DNA of 64,000 bases from Lethocerus indicus (taxonomy: Eukaryota > Arthropoda > Insecta > Hemiptera > Belostomatidae): assembly GCA_019843655.1 (NCBI GenBank), contig JACDQD010000007.1, forward strand, positions 25,314,365-25,378,364, in the 5' to 3' direction. Positions 36,740-48,505 of this stretch are shown one piece after another; positions within the stretch are counted from its first letter, which is position 1; each line of letters opens with the position of its first letter. The notes beneath the pieces were generated by a model, which ran no database searches, had not been told where the DNA came from, and saw nothing but the letters and a program-made list of their open reading frames with translations. The translations under genes were made by a program, and so were the position numbers.

Positions 36740-37870
36740 AAAGACGAACAAATAATATTTTTTAATATTTGGATTGTAAGGCAAGACAAAATACAAACAA
36801 TTCCCCAGGTGCAAACGAATTCAAGTTACATTTTTGATACATTTTTGTATTTCTTTTGGATAATTTAAAAGAAATATATACCGTTTCTTCTCGAATTATT
36901 TTCCGATAGCAACGTTACCGTGTAAGACCGTTTTCATTTTCGTATACCCGGTAACCGTGTCCGTTTGTCATGGTAACAGTTAATAAGCCAATACCGGGGG
37001 TACTAGTAAAATGAGGAACGAGTCACCCACTACCTAATATTCTTACCTTCACCAGAGCAAGCAAAAACGAGTATATAAACTCACGTTGTTGGTAGGAAAC
37101 TTATATAAATATAAGCCTTAACTACTTTAGTAAAGTCATAAACGTAACTAAATATTATGTACATCTCGTCTATAATTAATTACTAATTAACGACTAATTA
37201 CTATCGCCCTTCCGGCTATTATTACAATATTAATTTGCTACAGAAATTACAGATGTTACATCGCGCTCATCAAGACGAAGCGACACAACGTCGGTCGTGT
37301 TTGTTCTGAAAACAATCTCCGCTCGATCGTGCAAACATGAACTTCACTCCCGGCTGGTGAACAAGTTAACAACCGTGTGTGTGTGGACATACGTTTATGC
37401 ATGAGGACCGAGTCAAAGTATATGGGACGGTAGGGCACCTAACTTTACGGGATACACGCTTGTGTTTGGGAACGAAAGGACCCCCCGAAAGATTCGATAA
37501 AATTGGTTCCACTAACCGATATTTGTCTCGTCTGGATAGGAGAACTAGATTTTACCATTTTTTTCCAACCTGAAATCCATACTATTACGTAAATTAAATT
37601 ACACATGCTTCCGTATTTCCCTCTATAGAGATGCAGGACAGGACCCCCTATAATAATATTACTAAATATTAATTTTAATAGTGATTTTTAAAATTTCAGT
37701 TCAAATGTGTTCTACTAATAGTTGATAAATTCGAATAGTTTTCATGGGGGGTTCTGAAGACAGAGATCATTGAAAAGAAGTTCGGGGAAATTGCCCTAAA
37801 CGCGCAAGCCTGTGTCTGACGTCATATTACGTTTTATTAAATCCATCGCTCTGCAGGACATATATACGGT
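36740..37870. other. No gene seen
   Basis: Mostly AT-rich. TAATTAATTACTAATTAACG-like runs occur near 37175-37200. No recognisable frame. Confidence 0.4.
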
Positions 37871-37877
37871 ATATAAA

Positions 37878-37878
<1 letters not shown>

Positions 37879-37920
<42 letters not shown>
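37879..37920. repeat. (TA)n microsatellite
   Basis: Twenty-one TA units, flanked by CAGTATATATCC. Confidence 0.95.
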
Positions 37921-37923
<3 letters not shown>

Positions 37924-37929
37924 TATATA

Positions 37930-39860
37930 TCCATATATTGGCCAGAACAGGTGGAGGCCCTGTCGGCGCCAAAGTGCAAACTCGTCACAACGTGACGACT
38001 GAGCGAAAGGTGTTAAAAACAGAAAAACAGGGGGAAAAAAATTCCCAGATAACGGAAAGCGGAGATGACTGATGACACCTTCCCTTCAGTCAAATGATGT
38101 CACCTATCGGATATCACTTCCGGCCTCTGGTGTCCGCCTCAGTTGTAATTGGACTGTATAGAAACAATCCGTTTAAATGCAAACCAACCTCTAGCTGTGT
38201 TGTGGCCGCGCATAAACTACACTGACACTAACAATATATAGTATTTAAACAGTTTAAATTTCCTTAATTTCTGATTCATTTAAAAATTATAATAGTGAAG
38301 GAAAAGGCAGCCTCATGAAATTAGCGGGAACTATTCGGGGAATAGGGTTATTACATTTTCTCATTGTTAAAGAACTTATAAATTGATAGCTATTTGGGAC
38401 GCAGTTCGGACAAGCTCGATACAGTGTTCGGTTTTACAGAATCAGCTTGTGAAGTTCCACTTCAATGAAAGCAGCCCGTTAAAGGGCAGTGTACAGAATC
38501 GCGTGCAATTATTTCCTTTCCCTACAATCAGCAAAGTACGGTAAACAATGCAAGCGATAATTGAGAAAAATGGTAGAGAATTACAATACAAACTAGTGGA
38601 CTAGTGAAAATGTATCATAAAGTGAAATTATAGAGAGCGTATATAATTTATGGAAAGAAATAGTAAAATTATCCTGTCATTATGTATAATGCAGGGGTGG
38701 CTTTGAAGTCAAAGAGAGCCGCATTTCGTTTTTCCATATATTATAAAGGGCCAAACCATAGTTACTTAGGATTAAATATAAAAATTCAAATTTTGATTTA
38801 ATTAACACGGTTACATATTCTACACGAGTCTTAAGTGCTATTTAAAGTAGAAATATAAGAGAATATAATGTTAAATAAATATTCTAACGATAATTTCTTC
38901 ATCTATCTGAGCTATTACTCCGATATTGTAATAGATTCAGAGTTATACAGAGTCACTTGTGCTTATAAAATTTAATATTTAAATTATGCAATATTAAATG
39001 TACTTAATTAGGTGTAATTACAATTAAATGTAATATTTTATTATGAGCCCGTTGGGCCGACATCTGCCGCAATTCAGTACAGCTGCAACAACAGCCGGAA
39101 ATGGTTCCTGACTCGTTCTTAACGCGAAGTTACGAACTTTAAAGAGAACTTCGTACATCTCTTTCCTGAGGGACCGCCCTCGGCAGGGCAAACGAAAACT
39201 AATTTCACATTTAAAATGTCCATTTCTCGTGGCAAGTCAGTTTACAACGTCCTCTCTCTCTCTCTCTCTATTGCTCCCCCGTGCGGTTCTATAATTAAAC
39301 TTTCATACTAGGACGAAAACTAAACTTGTTAACTCGGTAAAATGACATAAATCTGTAATTATATTGGCCCTCAGATACAAGGCGCACGGCGGTAATCTAG
39401 GTTCATCTTTCTGAACCTAATTTCGCGGATAGAATTATATTACATCTAACCTTTTGGGCGCCGAGCCAATCTAGACATTTCATCGCCAGGAAAAGAGAAT
39501 ATCCTGGAAATAGTTTTCAGCAAATTTACTTGTAATTTTCAGCACGGAATTATGTACAATCTGGAGTATAATTATTTATTATTTTGGAATATTTTCTGAC
39601 GAACGGTACGCCAATACTTCTGCCGACGTAGCAGAATACGTCTGTCGCGTATTTTTTCGAACGAGCAAGCGCGAATTGAATTTATCGCTGTACAACTTCC
39701 TGTAAGATCGGGCAAGGTGTTGCCGGGAGGACTCGGGCGGCGGGAACCGAACCCACGTCCGGAGTCGACGAATGGGTACACAAGCGAGACCATAACGAGC
39801 CCAAGACGATTAGAATTTAATGTTAAAATGGCACCCAGAAATGTGAATGAACTGAAAAAA
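37930..39860. other. No gene seen; (CT)n at 39252-39269
   Basis: AT-rich sequence with one CT microsatellite. Open frame 39572-39793 (minus) has no recognisable content. Confidence 0.4.
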
Positions 39861-39866
39861 GAGTAT

Positions 39867-39905
39867 CGCTACTGAAGACGACGACGCGCCGAAACTAGCT
39901 CAGCC
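39867..39905 (+). mobile_element. CTGA-GAAAC family solo unit
   Basis: CGCTACTGAAGACGACGACG, CGCC, GAAACTAGCTCAGC. Both boxes are intact and the ACCGGTC block is deleted. Stem I TAGC remains, so CGCTA/TAGC pairing persists. Confidence 0.7.
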
Positions 39906-39909
39906 CAAT

Positions 39910-40950
39910 ATCAGGAAACCTAAAATGTTAATTAAATTGTGCCTAATGTTCCTGTTGAAGCAGACAAGACCCGAGAGGGCCCCGGAAGGAAAGGGTAAAA
40001 ACCCTTCCGATGGAATCCACTAGGTTGCCAAATAGAGAACAATCCCAGGACATCAATGGGTCAACCCCTACAGACCGATGTTCTTCCCACACGTGATCCT
40101 ACCCTGAAGCCAATCCGCGACAATTCATTTATCAGTAATAAATTAATTAACCTAAAAAAAAACAGATTTATCCTCTTTTCGGACACACACCTGACGCTCC
40201 TACCGACGTTTCCCGTCATCATGTACCGGCTGAAGAGTTCCCAACTAATAATGATATTGGTACGCCGATATTTTATTTTATCGTACGCCTCCGATGAAAA
40301 TTTGGATTCTACTCGACGAGATAGAAAAAGGCCGAGGACAGCTCACCCATTCACAACGGGATTTCGCAATTGTGCAGGATGGTGCCCGGAATTTGAATGG
40401 GCTCGGCCGGCCATCGGCATTACCGCCGCTATGTACGCTATATACAGTTATGACGATCCTGAATTCGAGCGGTTGGGATTTCCGCGCGGTGAAAATCCCG
40501 ATACGCGGCGCCGCTTTCGGGAATAAAGAACACGCTTTTCAGCAGTAGATTTCCATACGCTTTCCCGGCCCCATTTTCCCGGATCTTCCTTTCATTCCTT
40601 TTTTTTCGCCACGGTGACAACTCCATTTTCCGAACACAATGCGACGCGGTATACAATGATCACAATGAGATGTGGGGAAAAGTTGAGTAATACTGTACGG
40701 GAACGTCCGAAGCCGTTAATTTAACGTGGGCTCATTGTTATTCTATCTGAGACTGTTTTGAGTTTTCGTCGGCATCAGAAGTGCTATACAGTTAAGGTTC
40801 TAAGATGGATAGTTTTCTTCTTATTCACGTTTTCAGTATTTGAATATTAATATATTTTAAAATATTATATACATTTGATGATTTATATGCCACACCGATT
40901 CGCCATAGACCAAACGAATGCAAGGAGATTAACTTTAACCCTACTTTTTA
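39910..40950. other. No gene seen
   Basis: A 156-codon open frame at 40056-40526 is overlapped by other frames and shows no domain. The sequence near 40300-40560 is GC-balanced. Confidence 0.4.
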
Positions 40951-40957
40951 CAGACGG

Positions 40958-41035
40958 GCTACTGAAGACGGAGAGAAGCCAAAACCTGCCTATCACGAAA
41001 CCGAATCAGCGAGCGGAAACGGAAGATCGCAAAGA
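40958..41035 (+). mobile_element. CTGA-GAAAC family unit plus tail
   Basis: GCTACTGAAGACGGAGAGAA, GCCAAAACC, TGCCTATC. The core G12-like residue has changed (AAAAC). The downstream tail CGAATCAGCGAGCGGAAACG then GAAGATC matches 55844-55871. Confidence 0.7.
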
Positions 41036-41039
41036 TGAT

Positions 41040-41775
41040 AGAACGCACTGGCATTTGAATAATTCATACACAAAACACAAGCATAAACCGGAACCAATAT
41101 TTCTCAGAAGTTTATTATCGATAATAAATGTTCAGTTCCGTTCAATTTATCATTCTCCCCTATTACTAAACTATAACGTTTATATTCTATAATTTTTTAT
41201 TATTTTTATAATAAATACAATGACTACAGTTGAACGTCTAATTAAACCCCTGTTGTAATAGTCTTACTGTGCCACGGTTTCACTCGAATGCACTATTTTA
41301 GCATATAGATAAATAAAAGTCCCTCTACGGATGAATCGGAATAAATTTTGTGCTTCTGTGATTTTTATTGAAGTAAAATACCGATTGTGGGTTGAATCCT
41401 ACTGGGAAGAATTACACGAATAATTACTCCGATTGAGGAAAGTATTGTGTGGGAGATTCGTGCAATGGATTTGACAAAGTCAGGCATCCATCAGTTGGCA
41501 CCGTCTGGTCTAATTTCAGAGCCTGAAAATCCGTTTTGTTTGATTACTTTCGGTCGTAAAATGACACCGGCCCGCTTTAATCGGTCACGAATCGCCCGCG
41601 GCCTGGGCCCAGTTGATAGCCATTAATCTTATCCCACGAACATCGCGCGTTAAACTGAAAAAACGAAAGAATTGAAATCCACGCATAATAAGCCCGGAAT
41701 GATTCAATTTAGCGTAAAGCCTACAAATACTACTGACAAACACGAATAATTTGAGAGTTCAGAGTACACTGCCGA
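41040..41775. other. No gene seen
   Basis: AT-rich to 41400, then mixed. No element ends recognised. Confidence 0.4.
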
Positions 41776-41780
41776 CAGAC

Positions 41781-41820
41781 GCCTACTGAAGACGGCGAGC
41801 GGACGAAACCGGTCTATCGA
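41781..41820 (+). mobile_element. CTGA-GAAAC unit, well preserved
   Basis: CCTACTGAAGACGGCGAGCG, GACGAAACCGGTC, TATCG. Both boxes, the self-complementary ACCGGT and the GTC triplet are intact. One base change is seen in each of stem I and stem II. Confidence 0.8.
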
Positions 41821-41829
41821 ATGAACGAA

Positions 41830-42660
41830 CTAACGGACTGAGATCACAAGAAACGGGTAATTCATCTATCCTACCGATTATTCTACAATATTTTTAGATA
41901 TGTCCCATTATAAATAAAAATATTTTATTATCGAATTAATTAATAATTCATCGCGACTGACACTCTGAAAACTCAGAGCTCGGTCTGTTACGCCGTACGC
42001 GGAAAGCGTACTCCAAGCGTGACATCTCTCGGTTCCGACCGCAAAATAATCTGAGCATTATTTTCATGCTGATTTGAACAGAAAGTGCGTCGGAAACGCA
42101 AAAAGCAGCGCGCAAAGAAACGCAGCGAAACTTTCTACGGAAGCCCTCTTACTTTTCAGATACGGTTTTCTATCAGAGCTCAGAATGTAACACTTGAACT
42201 GAACACCATAAAATACTAGCTATAAAGTACTAGCTACTATGCGTTATATATTCAGATACATATATTTCTGTTTCGAAAATATTATTGTTATTGTTTTTTT
42301 ACCTATTCCATTGGTTTCCATAAAGTATCGGACAACATAACTAGTTTTAAGTCAGCAGGCGAGACCACAATAATTCCAACTAACAAAGCAGACACTAAGC
42401 CAGCGTAAATTCTGCAGATATCGTTTATTGTAAGATTAGCGTTGGTGGCTTATTAACTTAAACTTGTTATCGTAATGCGATTTATTGAATAAAGTCTTTC
42501 TATAACAGCTTACAAGCGCATGAAGGGGGTTTCCTCTTCGCATACTCAAAGAACAGGGATCTGCAAACCGGTAGCTTGTGGGGGATATTTTTATCTTTAC
42601 CTTAGTTGAAAATTAAAACCTGCGCAGTACATTTTTTTACATGCTTTTTTAATCTTTAAA
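41830..42660. other. No gene seen
   Basis: AT-rich sequence with no recognisable coding or repeat structure. Confidence 0.4.
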
Positions 42661-42666
42661 TGTATC

Positions 42667-43290
42667 CAATAAATTTATAAAACAACTTTCATCCTATATT
42701 TGGTAGCTTACCGTGTATTTACTTATTCGGAGAGTGGGCCGACCCCTTTCCTAACATTTATAGTCTCACCATTATACTACTATATGGAATAAAAAATACA
42801 TTTCCCACTACGTTGAAAAGGAAGCGTTAGATACCAGTTTTTACCTGGATTCTTAGGTGTTGGTAATTTTTTTTTAATTTTACCTCCAGTTGGCATTTCT
42901 TCAAGCGTCTTGGTACCGCCGCTAGGCTGACGCGTAAAGAAATCGAACAAAAAATTTGGTCACCAACCAATTTGGTCCGATTTGGCAGCTCGCCGCGTAT
43001 TCTTTCCAATAAACTAATCGAACTTTCATTCTATATTTGTTAACTGTCCGCATATTTGCGTATAAGTTTATCTGTATATATCATCCTACTATATGAATGT
43101 AAACGTGTAAAATAAAGCTACGGCGGAGTTAGATGCCGGTTATCGTCTATCTGGAGTAATTCAGGCGTTATTCTCTTATCCCTCTTGGGTGGTTGGAAAT
43201 TTTCTTTTTTCATCCAGTCGACAATTCGTCTAGTGGAGTTTTCTGGGTATTATATAAAAAAATTTGGTCAACAACCAATACGATCAACCG
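42667..43290. repeat. Local tandem duplication, two diverged units of about 300 bp
   Basis: Units 42667-43006 and 43007-43290. Matching landmarks are CCAATAAA, AACTTTCATYCTATATTTG, CTACTATATG and AAATTTGGTCAMCAACCAAT, in the same order in both. The units are clearly diverged, so the duplication is old. Confidence 0.8.
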
Positions 43291-43363
43291 GGTACTGAAT
43301 CAATAAATTTCGATAATATTTTCTAGCCGAACCAACATTCAAGATAATCTCAGCCGCGGCGGG

Positions 43364-43410
43364 GAAAGCGGCGGAGGAGGAGAAGGAGAAGGAGGAGGAG
43401 GTAGAGGAGG
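43364..43410. repeat. (GGA)n purine tract
   Basis: GGCGGAGGAGGAGAAGGAGA and following GGA/GAA units; a minus-strand polypyrimidine run. Confidence 0.9.
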
Positions 43411-44000
43411 GCCCCTCGGGCGTTTTAACTCGGCTAAATATCGAACCGGTTTTTTTAACCCGTCTGTGTGTATTATAGACAGCGATTGAATAGGGCCCCC
43501 GTAGTTTGTTCTAAGGCCGGGGGTACGCGCCGCCTCCCCTAATAATAATAACAGCGTTGAGGGCCTTGGGCCAGTCTCCAGTGGATACGTGTCTAATTAC
43601 GGCAAGGGTCATGGAGGAGGAGGGAGGGACCCACCGGAGAAAAATGGACGGGGCCTCGGACAGCACAATTATTATTCGATCCGTTAATAACCGACGGCAA
43701 CGAAAATAAATTCGGGAAATCGTAAATGCAATTTCGAACCCGATGAAACACCGTGTAAGCACAATTATTTTGTTATTTAATATTGGAATAATGCAACCAA
43801 TCAGTAATCCGGATAAACAAACGCGAATTGAATTATTGCAGTATAATAATAAGGGCCGCAGGTCCTTCGGACAATTCGCAGTAATGGTTATCCTTAAAAA
43901 ATAAACAAGGATAAGTAAAGAGAAAAAATTTTAAAACTAACAGAGGACAAGAATAATATCCGATTGGGAATATTGCGCCTATATCCGCAAGATTGGTCTT

Positions 44001-44020
44001 GAGCTAGACCGGTTTCGAAC
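44001..44020 (-). mobile_element. Half CTGA-GAAAC unit, minus strand
   Basis: The minus strand reads GTTCGAAACCGGTCTAGCTC. The GAAAC, ACCGGTC and TAGC parts are intact and the CTGAAGA part is lost. Confidence 0.55.
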
Positions 44021-44090
44021 GGTATCGTAGACAGTTTTTCCCAGCAACCACTACCTCCAGACAAGCGGATTAATCGTTTTCACCCCCGTC

Positions 44091-44280
44091 AGGTTTCTCC
44101 CAACGTCAGTAGACATCGGCAAAGCCACCATGTGCTTTGCTCGGAAACGATGAAAAGTATCTGAAGTCCGCGATGAAGAATAAGTTAGTTCGGAAGTAAA
44201 GGTTGAGGAACCAAGTAACGGGTGGTATTGAGAGAAAAACTTTCACACATATTGACCAGACAAGAGAATGAACGCTGTTA
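44091..44280 (+). repeat. Unclassified repeat R2, copy 2
   Basis: It shares with 54991-55215, in order: TTYCTCCCA, GTAGACA, GGAAACGA, CGATGAAGA, TTAGTTC-GAAGTAAAGGT, GAACCA, GTATTGAGA and AACTTTCACACATA. Its left half also aligns with 2568-2680. Confidence 0.75.
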
Positions 44281-44299
44281 CTGACCACAGCTTAGTGCC

Positions 44300-44945
44300 A
44301 AACAGTCGACTGGAGGCAGAAAATCTAACGATATCTTATTTTGCTTAGTAGACGGGTAATTTGTATGTAAATAAATTCAAATTCTTCAAATAAATTGAAA
44401 TCTACAATGTTCAGAAATAAAGAGCGATTGGAATTTAAATTACTTTATTCCGACTGCCTGGAATATTACTATATTACTTCACGACTGTTTGCACTTTGGG
44501 CCCCATCCCAGTTCCGACAGCGCTCCGATACGTCGACAGAACGCCAGGTTTCTGAATAAATTATTTACACCGTGTGATTTTTCTGTCTTCATCCTCGTAC
44601 CCGATCCGGCCCCGGTACCGGATACAACAAATTAGGCCAACGGAGGTCATGCTATGTAAATATGAATTAAACTAAAAATTAAACGATAGCTCGTGCGACT
44701 TTCCGGAATAACGATGCAGGGTAATAGAGGCCCTAGTAACAAAATTTGGGGAGATACTTCCTTTCGCATACAATGATTCGAGCAGTAGCCTCTGGCAAAC
44801 GCTTAAAACTAGTTGACAGGTATCTATATTATAACAAAGAATGAGTAAGGGTGATTGATTGGCCGATAATCTGAGAGTTGAAATAAATTTGCGGAACAAT
44901 AAAATCGTTTTAGTTTTCTCGATCTCCTCTAGTTGGTTTGGTCTT
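44300..44945. other. No gene seen
   Basis: AT-rich then mixed sequence. The 100-codon minus frame at 44672-44974 runs into the next repeat and has no motif. Confidence 0.4.
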
Positions 44946-44949
44946 TTAC

Positions 44950-45132
44950 TGGACCGGCTTCGGCTGTTTGCCACATTCAGTAACAGGGTGGTGAGGACAT
45001 CCTGTCACTTCACATTTACTGTTAAGGTTATCCTGTTTGTCCTGTGTCGGTTCCGTCTTTGTTCCTAATTTGTTACTGACAATTAGTCGTTACGACTAAT
45101 GGTGAAGATGGCGAGCGGCCGAAACTGGCCTT
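44950..45132 (+). mobile_element. CTGA-GAAAC element with inverted arms
   Basis: Left arm GACCGGCTTCGGCTG, TTTGCCACATTCAG (44952-44980). Right arm GTGAAGATGGCGAGCGGCC then GAAACTGGCC (45102-45130). The interior holds AGGGTGGTGAGGACATCCTG as in other copies, with an internal deletion. Total about 183 bp. Confidence 0.8.
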
Positions 45133-45134
45133 GT

Positions 45135-46360
45135 AAAAGACTCCGATTAGAGCCCAACGCTTGAACTTCAACTTGAGTTACACAACTCCGAGTAAGGCTG
45201 AAAAAGTAGAAACAAGTATAAAAAGTCAAGGAAAACTGACTTGAAATGCGATGTGAGCGAATTTTTCTCGGAGCGCCTCGCCATTAAATACAACCGGTCG
45301 ATGTTAGGGACGGAACCATTATAAGCTTGGAATGAATAGAGGGCCTAATTATAGAGAAATGCCGAGCCTGGGGTTTGGTCATGGAGTGGAAAAAGTCATT
45401 GGGGTTTCCGCGGAAATGTAAATCAGTTTCCTATCTCGGCTAACCAAGGTCAGTCACCGACCGCCCCATTCATAGACACAGCTCACGGCAGCTCTCCCCT
45501 CCAACTTTATATTTAATTATAAACTATTTTACCTTGTCCTTTTCTACTCTATTTTATCCGCCATTGATGAATAACGGGTCGATACCAATGCCTTTATACT
45601 TGTCCAGCAATGTACACATTTTTTCCACCTTCGACCGAACAACGTTGAAAGACGTTCTCACCGACAGTAGGACAACAATACAATAGCCCAATTATGAAAC
45701 TGAGCTACAAGGTGTTAAACATTTTAATTACCGGAACCCACACACACAATGTATGTAAAGGAAATGTCTAGAAAGGTATTTTCCATAGTTTTCTTCCACT
45801 TCCGAAACCTTGTAGAGAAAAATCCGCGGTTTAGTAAGTAATCCTGCAAGCATTGTCTATGTTTTCTGTCTCAAAAGTTGTCCTTTCTAAGTACTTGTAT
45901 TGCACTTTTACAGTTCCGAAAAAAATGCACCAGGCCTGCCAACTTGTTGAGGCCGCGGGGAAAGTTTTCGGCTGTACCTTGGTGAGGGCCCAGAGTTTTG
46001 TTCATACGGCCGAACGGCCCCGGCCGCTGTTAAACCGGGCGTCAACTTTTTCAGCCGGCTTCCTTTCGGGCCAAATTCACCGGAAATTCGAAAAAAAACC
46101 GCCGGGAGAAAATTCGGTCCCGGGACGGTGTTCTCGTTTTTCGCGAAAAAGGAATTGCCGAATTATTTTTACCTCTTTGGCGTTGGAAAATATTTTTTTT
46201 GTCTACAACTCCCGACGGGAAAAAAGGGATTCGGAAGAAAAATGCGAGACGGACTTTGGGCGTTTTTTTCAGGACTCGGGAGAAATTCAGGAGCGTCAAT
46301 TTGGAATACCCGTTTGGCGGAGTGCGAGGTTTTGGAATACCTCTCGCTGGGATTCGATCC
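45135..46360. other. No gene supported; GC-rich open region at 45850-46360
   Basis: The 172-codon frame at 45853-46371 is the longest unexplained one in the window, but three other frames overlap it. The product is made of Arg/Lys/Phe-rich low-information sequence, and the frame ends inside a neighbouring repeat. I recognise no domain. Confidence 0.4.
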
Positions 46361-46363
46361 TTT

Positions 46364-46440
46364 TTTGCTAGACCGGTTTCAGGATGTAACCCACAAGAGA
46401 GCGACCGATATGTCAGAGTGACTCACCACCCTACTGACGA
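46364..46440 (-). mobile_element. Inverted partial CTGA-GAAAC copy abutting the next copy
   Basis: The minus strand reads GTAGGGTGGTGAGTCACTC, then ATATCGGTCGCTCTCTTG, then CATCC and directly GAAACCGGTCTAGC. The interior is therefore fused to the right arm. It lies head to head with 46443-46625. Confidence 0.7.
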
Positions 46441-46442
46441 AA

Positions 46443-46640
46443 GGCCGGTTTCGGCTTTTCGCCATCTTCAATAACTCTTTTCTTTGACAGTAGGGCGGAA
46501 AATCACTCTGGCATGTTGGTTGTTCGTGGGCCATAATGTCTGCGCTGTCACTCCACTTTCGAGGTTGGTTTTTCATCCATCACAGTAAAAGTGTCATTCC
46601 TAGTGGAGATGGCGAGCGGCCGATGTCAACAAGAGGAGAC
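46443..46640 (+). mobile_element. CTGA-GAAAC element with inverted arms
   Basis: Left arm GGCCGGTTTCGGC, TTTTCGCCATCTTCA (46443-46470). Right arm GTGGAGATGGCGAGCGGCCG (46603-46622), truncated before GAAAC. The interior AGGGCGGAAAATCACTCTGG, TTGGTTG and CTGCGCTGTCAC matches 4121-4335. The tail AAGAGGAGACAGAAG is present. Confidence 0.8.
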
Positions 46641-46659
46641 AGAAGAAAAAAAATAACAA

Positions 46660-47160
46660 ATTGTAATCGGAAAAATGTTTGAATAGAGGCGAAAATAATA
46701 AAAAGGTATCAAAAAGAAAAAAAGAGATGACTGAATTCTACAGTCGAAAACGAAAACCCGAAAGGGCCAGAAGGGGGCACAAATTAAACTGGATTATAGT
46801 TGAAGTTACGGCTACAGTTAATAATAATAATAATAAAGGTTTCTCTCAGATTTTGTAACACATTTTTTTCATTCTTAATTATAGACTATAGAAAAGGGCC
46901 CATCAGTTTTGAAAGTCCATTCTCTATTACGGGTGGCATTTGTGAAAGCTTTGCTCTCAGTACAGCTCGGCGACTGTAAAAAATACCGCTGCAGCCTTTT
47001 AAATCAGAAAAATTATTATCTGAAACATTTAACTGAAGCACAGTCACGTACATTGGCGGCAATTAAGTTTTTGCATACCGCTGGTAATATTTAACCTCAG
47101 CATTTGTCCCGATTCCGAGCGGGATATTGGCCACAAAGCGCGTGTGTGTATTTCGGCCCT
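46660..47160. other. No gene seen
   Basis: AT-rich, with an (AAT)n run near 46819-46836. A 61-codon frame at 46909-47094 lacks motifs. Confidence 0.4.
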
Positions 47161-47171
47161 AGTTTATGCGG

Positions 47172-47183
47172 TCACACACACAC

Positions 47184-47217
<34 letters not shown>
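47172..47217. repeat. (CA)n microsatellite
   Basis: CA repeats interrupted by TCTA at 47185-47188; the longer block is 47189-47217. Confidence 0.95.
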
Positions 47218-47219
<2 letters not shown>

Positions 47220-47378
47220 AACACTGAACCCGGTCGTGTGATAGGCGAGACGCCATTGTGCGTCCCACATCCCGTATCTCCCATGCGGGCGATATACGCG
47301 CGACACGCACACGCAGGGACCCACAATCCAAACAGCCCCATTCTACTTTTATGCCAGAGGAACAGGTTATATACGCGG

Positions 47379-47479
47379 CGGGGCGCCGAAACCGGCTTGC
47401 CCCGAGACCGAATGATTTAACTCCTTCGGCGATGCTACTGAAGATGGCGAAAGTAGCAAAAGACCGAACCGGCTGTCGG
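47379..47479 (+). mobile_element. Two adjacent partial CTGA-GAAAC units in the same orientation
   Basis: The first is GGCGCCGAAACCGGCTTGCC (47382-47401, right half). The second is GCTACTGAAGATGGCGAAAG (47434-47453, left half) followed by GACCGAACCGGCTG. Confidence 0.6.
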
Positions 47480-47489
47480 TAACAGAATA

Positions 47490-48020
47490 TCTCAAGAATT
47501 ATTCAGTATTCAATTTCCCATTTTCCAAGCATAAACATCACTGTAACTGTAAAAAATTAATACACCAGTGATGCCAACACAGTTGTTGTAGGCTTTCGTA
47601 ACAGTGTATATAACAAGTTGCGGTAAAAATTATCCCCCGTAGTCACGAACCTTCTTTACAGTCAACGTAACAACCGTGAAATCATCACTATACTCGCTGA
47701 CACAACAATAAGTATGAATTATTTAAGTAAGCATAAAATAAAAGGCCGGAAATCTAGTAGAGAAATGACCCGAGTTAATTGTCCGAGATAGTAACACCTA
47801 AGGTGGAATGGGAAGGGTGTTATGCGCGCACATAACGGTCTAACTCTTAACGAGGGGATATACATTATTATCGTTTGTGGTAGTTTTTTTTGCTGGCGGA
47901 ACAAATTTTGCTTTTGTTTTCTTTCGAGGAGAGTTCAAATATTTGCCAGGATGGTTAATGAACTAATCGATTTTAGACCTCTCCCCAATTATTCAACTCA
48001 AATCAGCAAAATAAACCACC
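47490..48020. other. No gene seen
   Basis: AT-rich DNA without recognisable features. An 88-codon frame at 47822-48088 extends into repeat R4. Confidence 0.4.
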
Positions 48021-48022
48021 AA

Positions 48023-48125
48023 TGGGGGGAGTCTCCATCAAAAGCTCATTCCAGTTATCAAAGCGCATTGCTACTAAATATAATTTAAAACTATTATAGT
48101 ACTGACTTAAAATAAAAATTTTTAA
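48023..48125 (+). repeat. Unclassified repeat R4, copy 2
   Basis: Same order of landmarks as 25208-25312: CTCCATCAAAA, CATTCCAGTTAT, ACTAAATATAATTTAAAA, ACTGACTTAAAATAAAA. Confidence 0.65.
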
Positions 48126-48273
48126 AAATAAATCGAAAGTTGCTGAAAATTTAGACTGCTGTGACCCCCTCTACTGGGAAAGTATTTAAAAACTAACTAT
48201 ATATAGCCAATAAGAAGATAGTGGATCCACCGAGATCCCAATCGAAAATCCTTTGAACCATCCTCAATGCTCC

Positions 48274-48323
48274 CCGGTATGTTTCAACCAACATACCGGT
48301 GTTACATGTTCAAACATGTAACA
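48274..48323. repeat. Two adjacent perfect hairpins
   Basis: CCGGTATGTT/AACATACCGG (48274-48283, 48290-48299; 6-nt loop) is followed at once by TGTTACATGTT/AACATGTAACA (48300-48310, 48313-48323; 2-nt loop). Both arms are perfect, and the two hairpins share the core word ACAT. Confidence 0.92.
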
Positions 48324-48490
48324 TGTTGATTGTGCGATAAAAAAAAAGTTCAAAGATCAAAACAAAAACAGATTGGGGAGATATGGCTTTATAACTTCAA
48401 ATATAAATCAAAGTTATAAATATAAATCTTCAACCATAAGAGGGTAGTTATGAAACAAGCAGACTAATATGTTCGTGTCCCGGGCCTTAA

Positions 48491-48505
48491 GCCAGACCGA
48501 TTTCG
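48491..48505 (-). mobile_element. Worn CTGA-GAAAC half unit
   Basis: GCCAGACCGATTTCG on the plus strand, i.e. CGAAATCGGTCTGGC on the minus strand; two changes from the family sequence. Confidence 0.35.

Noticed and set aside
40056..40526. 156-codon open frame
   Set aside because: No domain, no splice-supported extension, overlapped by another frame on the same strand.
45853..46371. 172-codon open frame on the plus strand
   Set aside because: Overlapped by three other frames, low-information composition, no recognised domain, and it ends inside a repeat. GC-rich chance ORF is the simplest reading.
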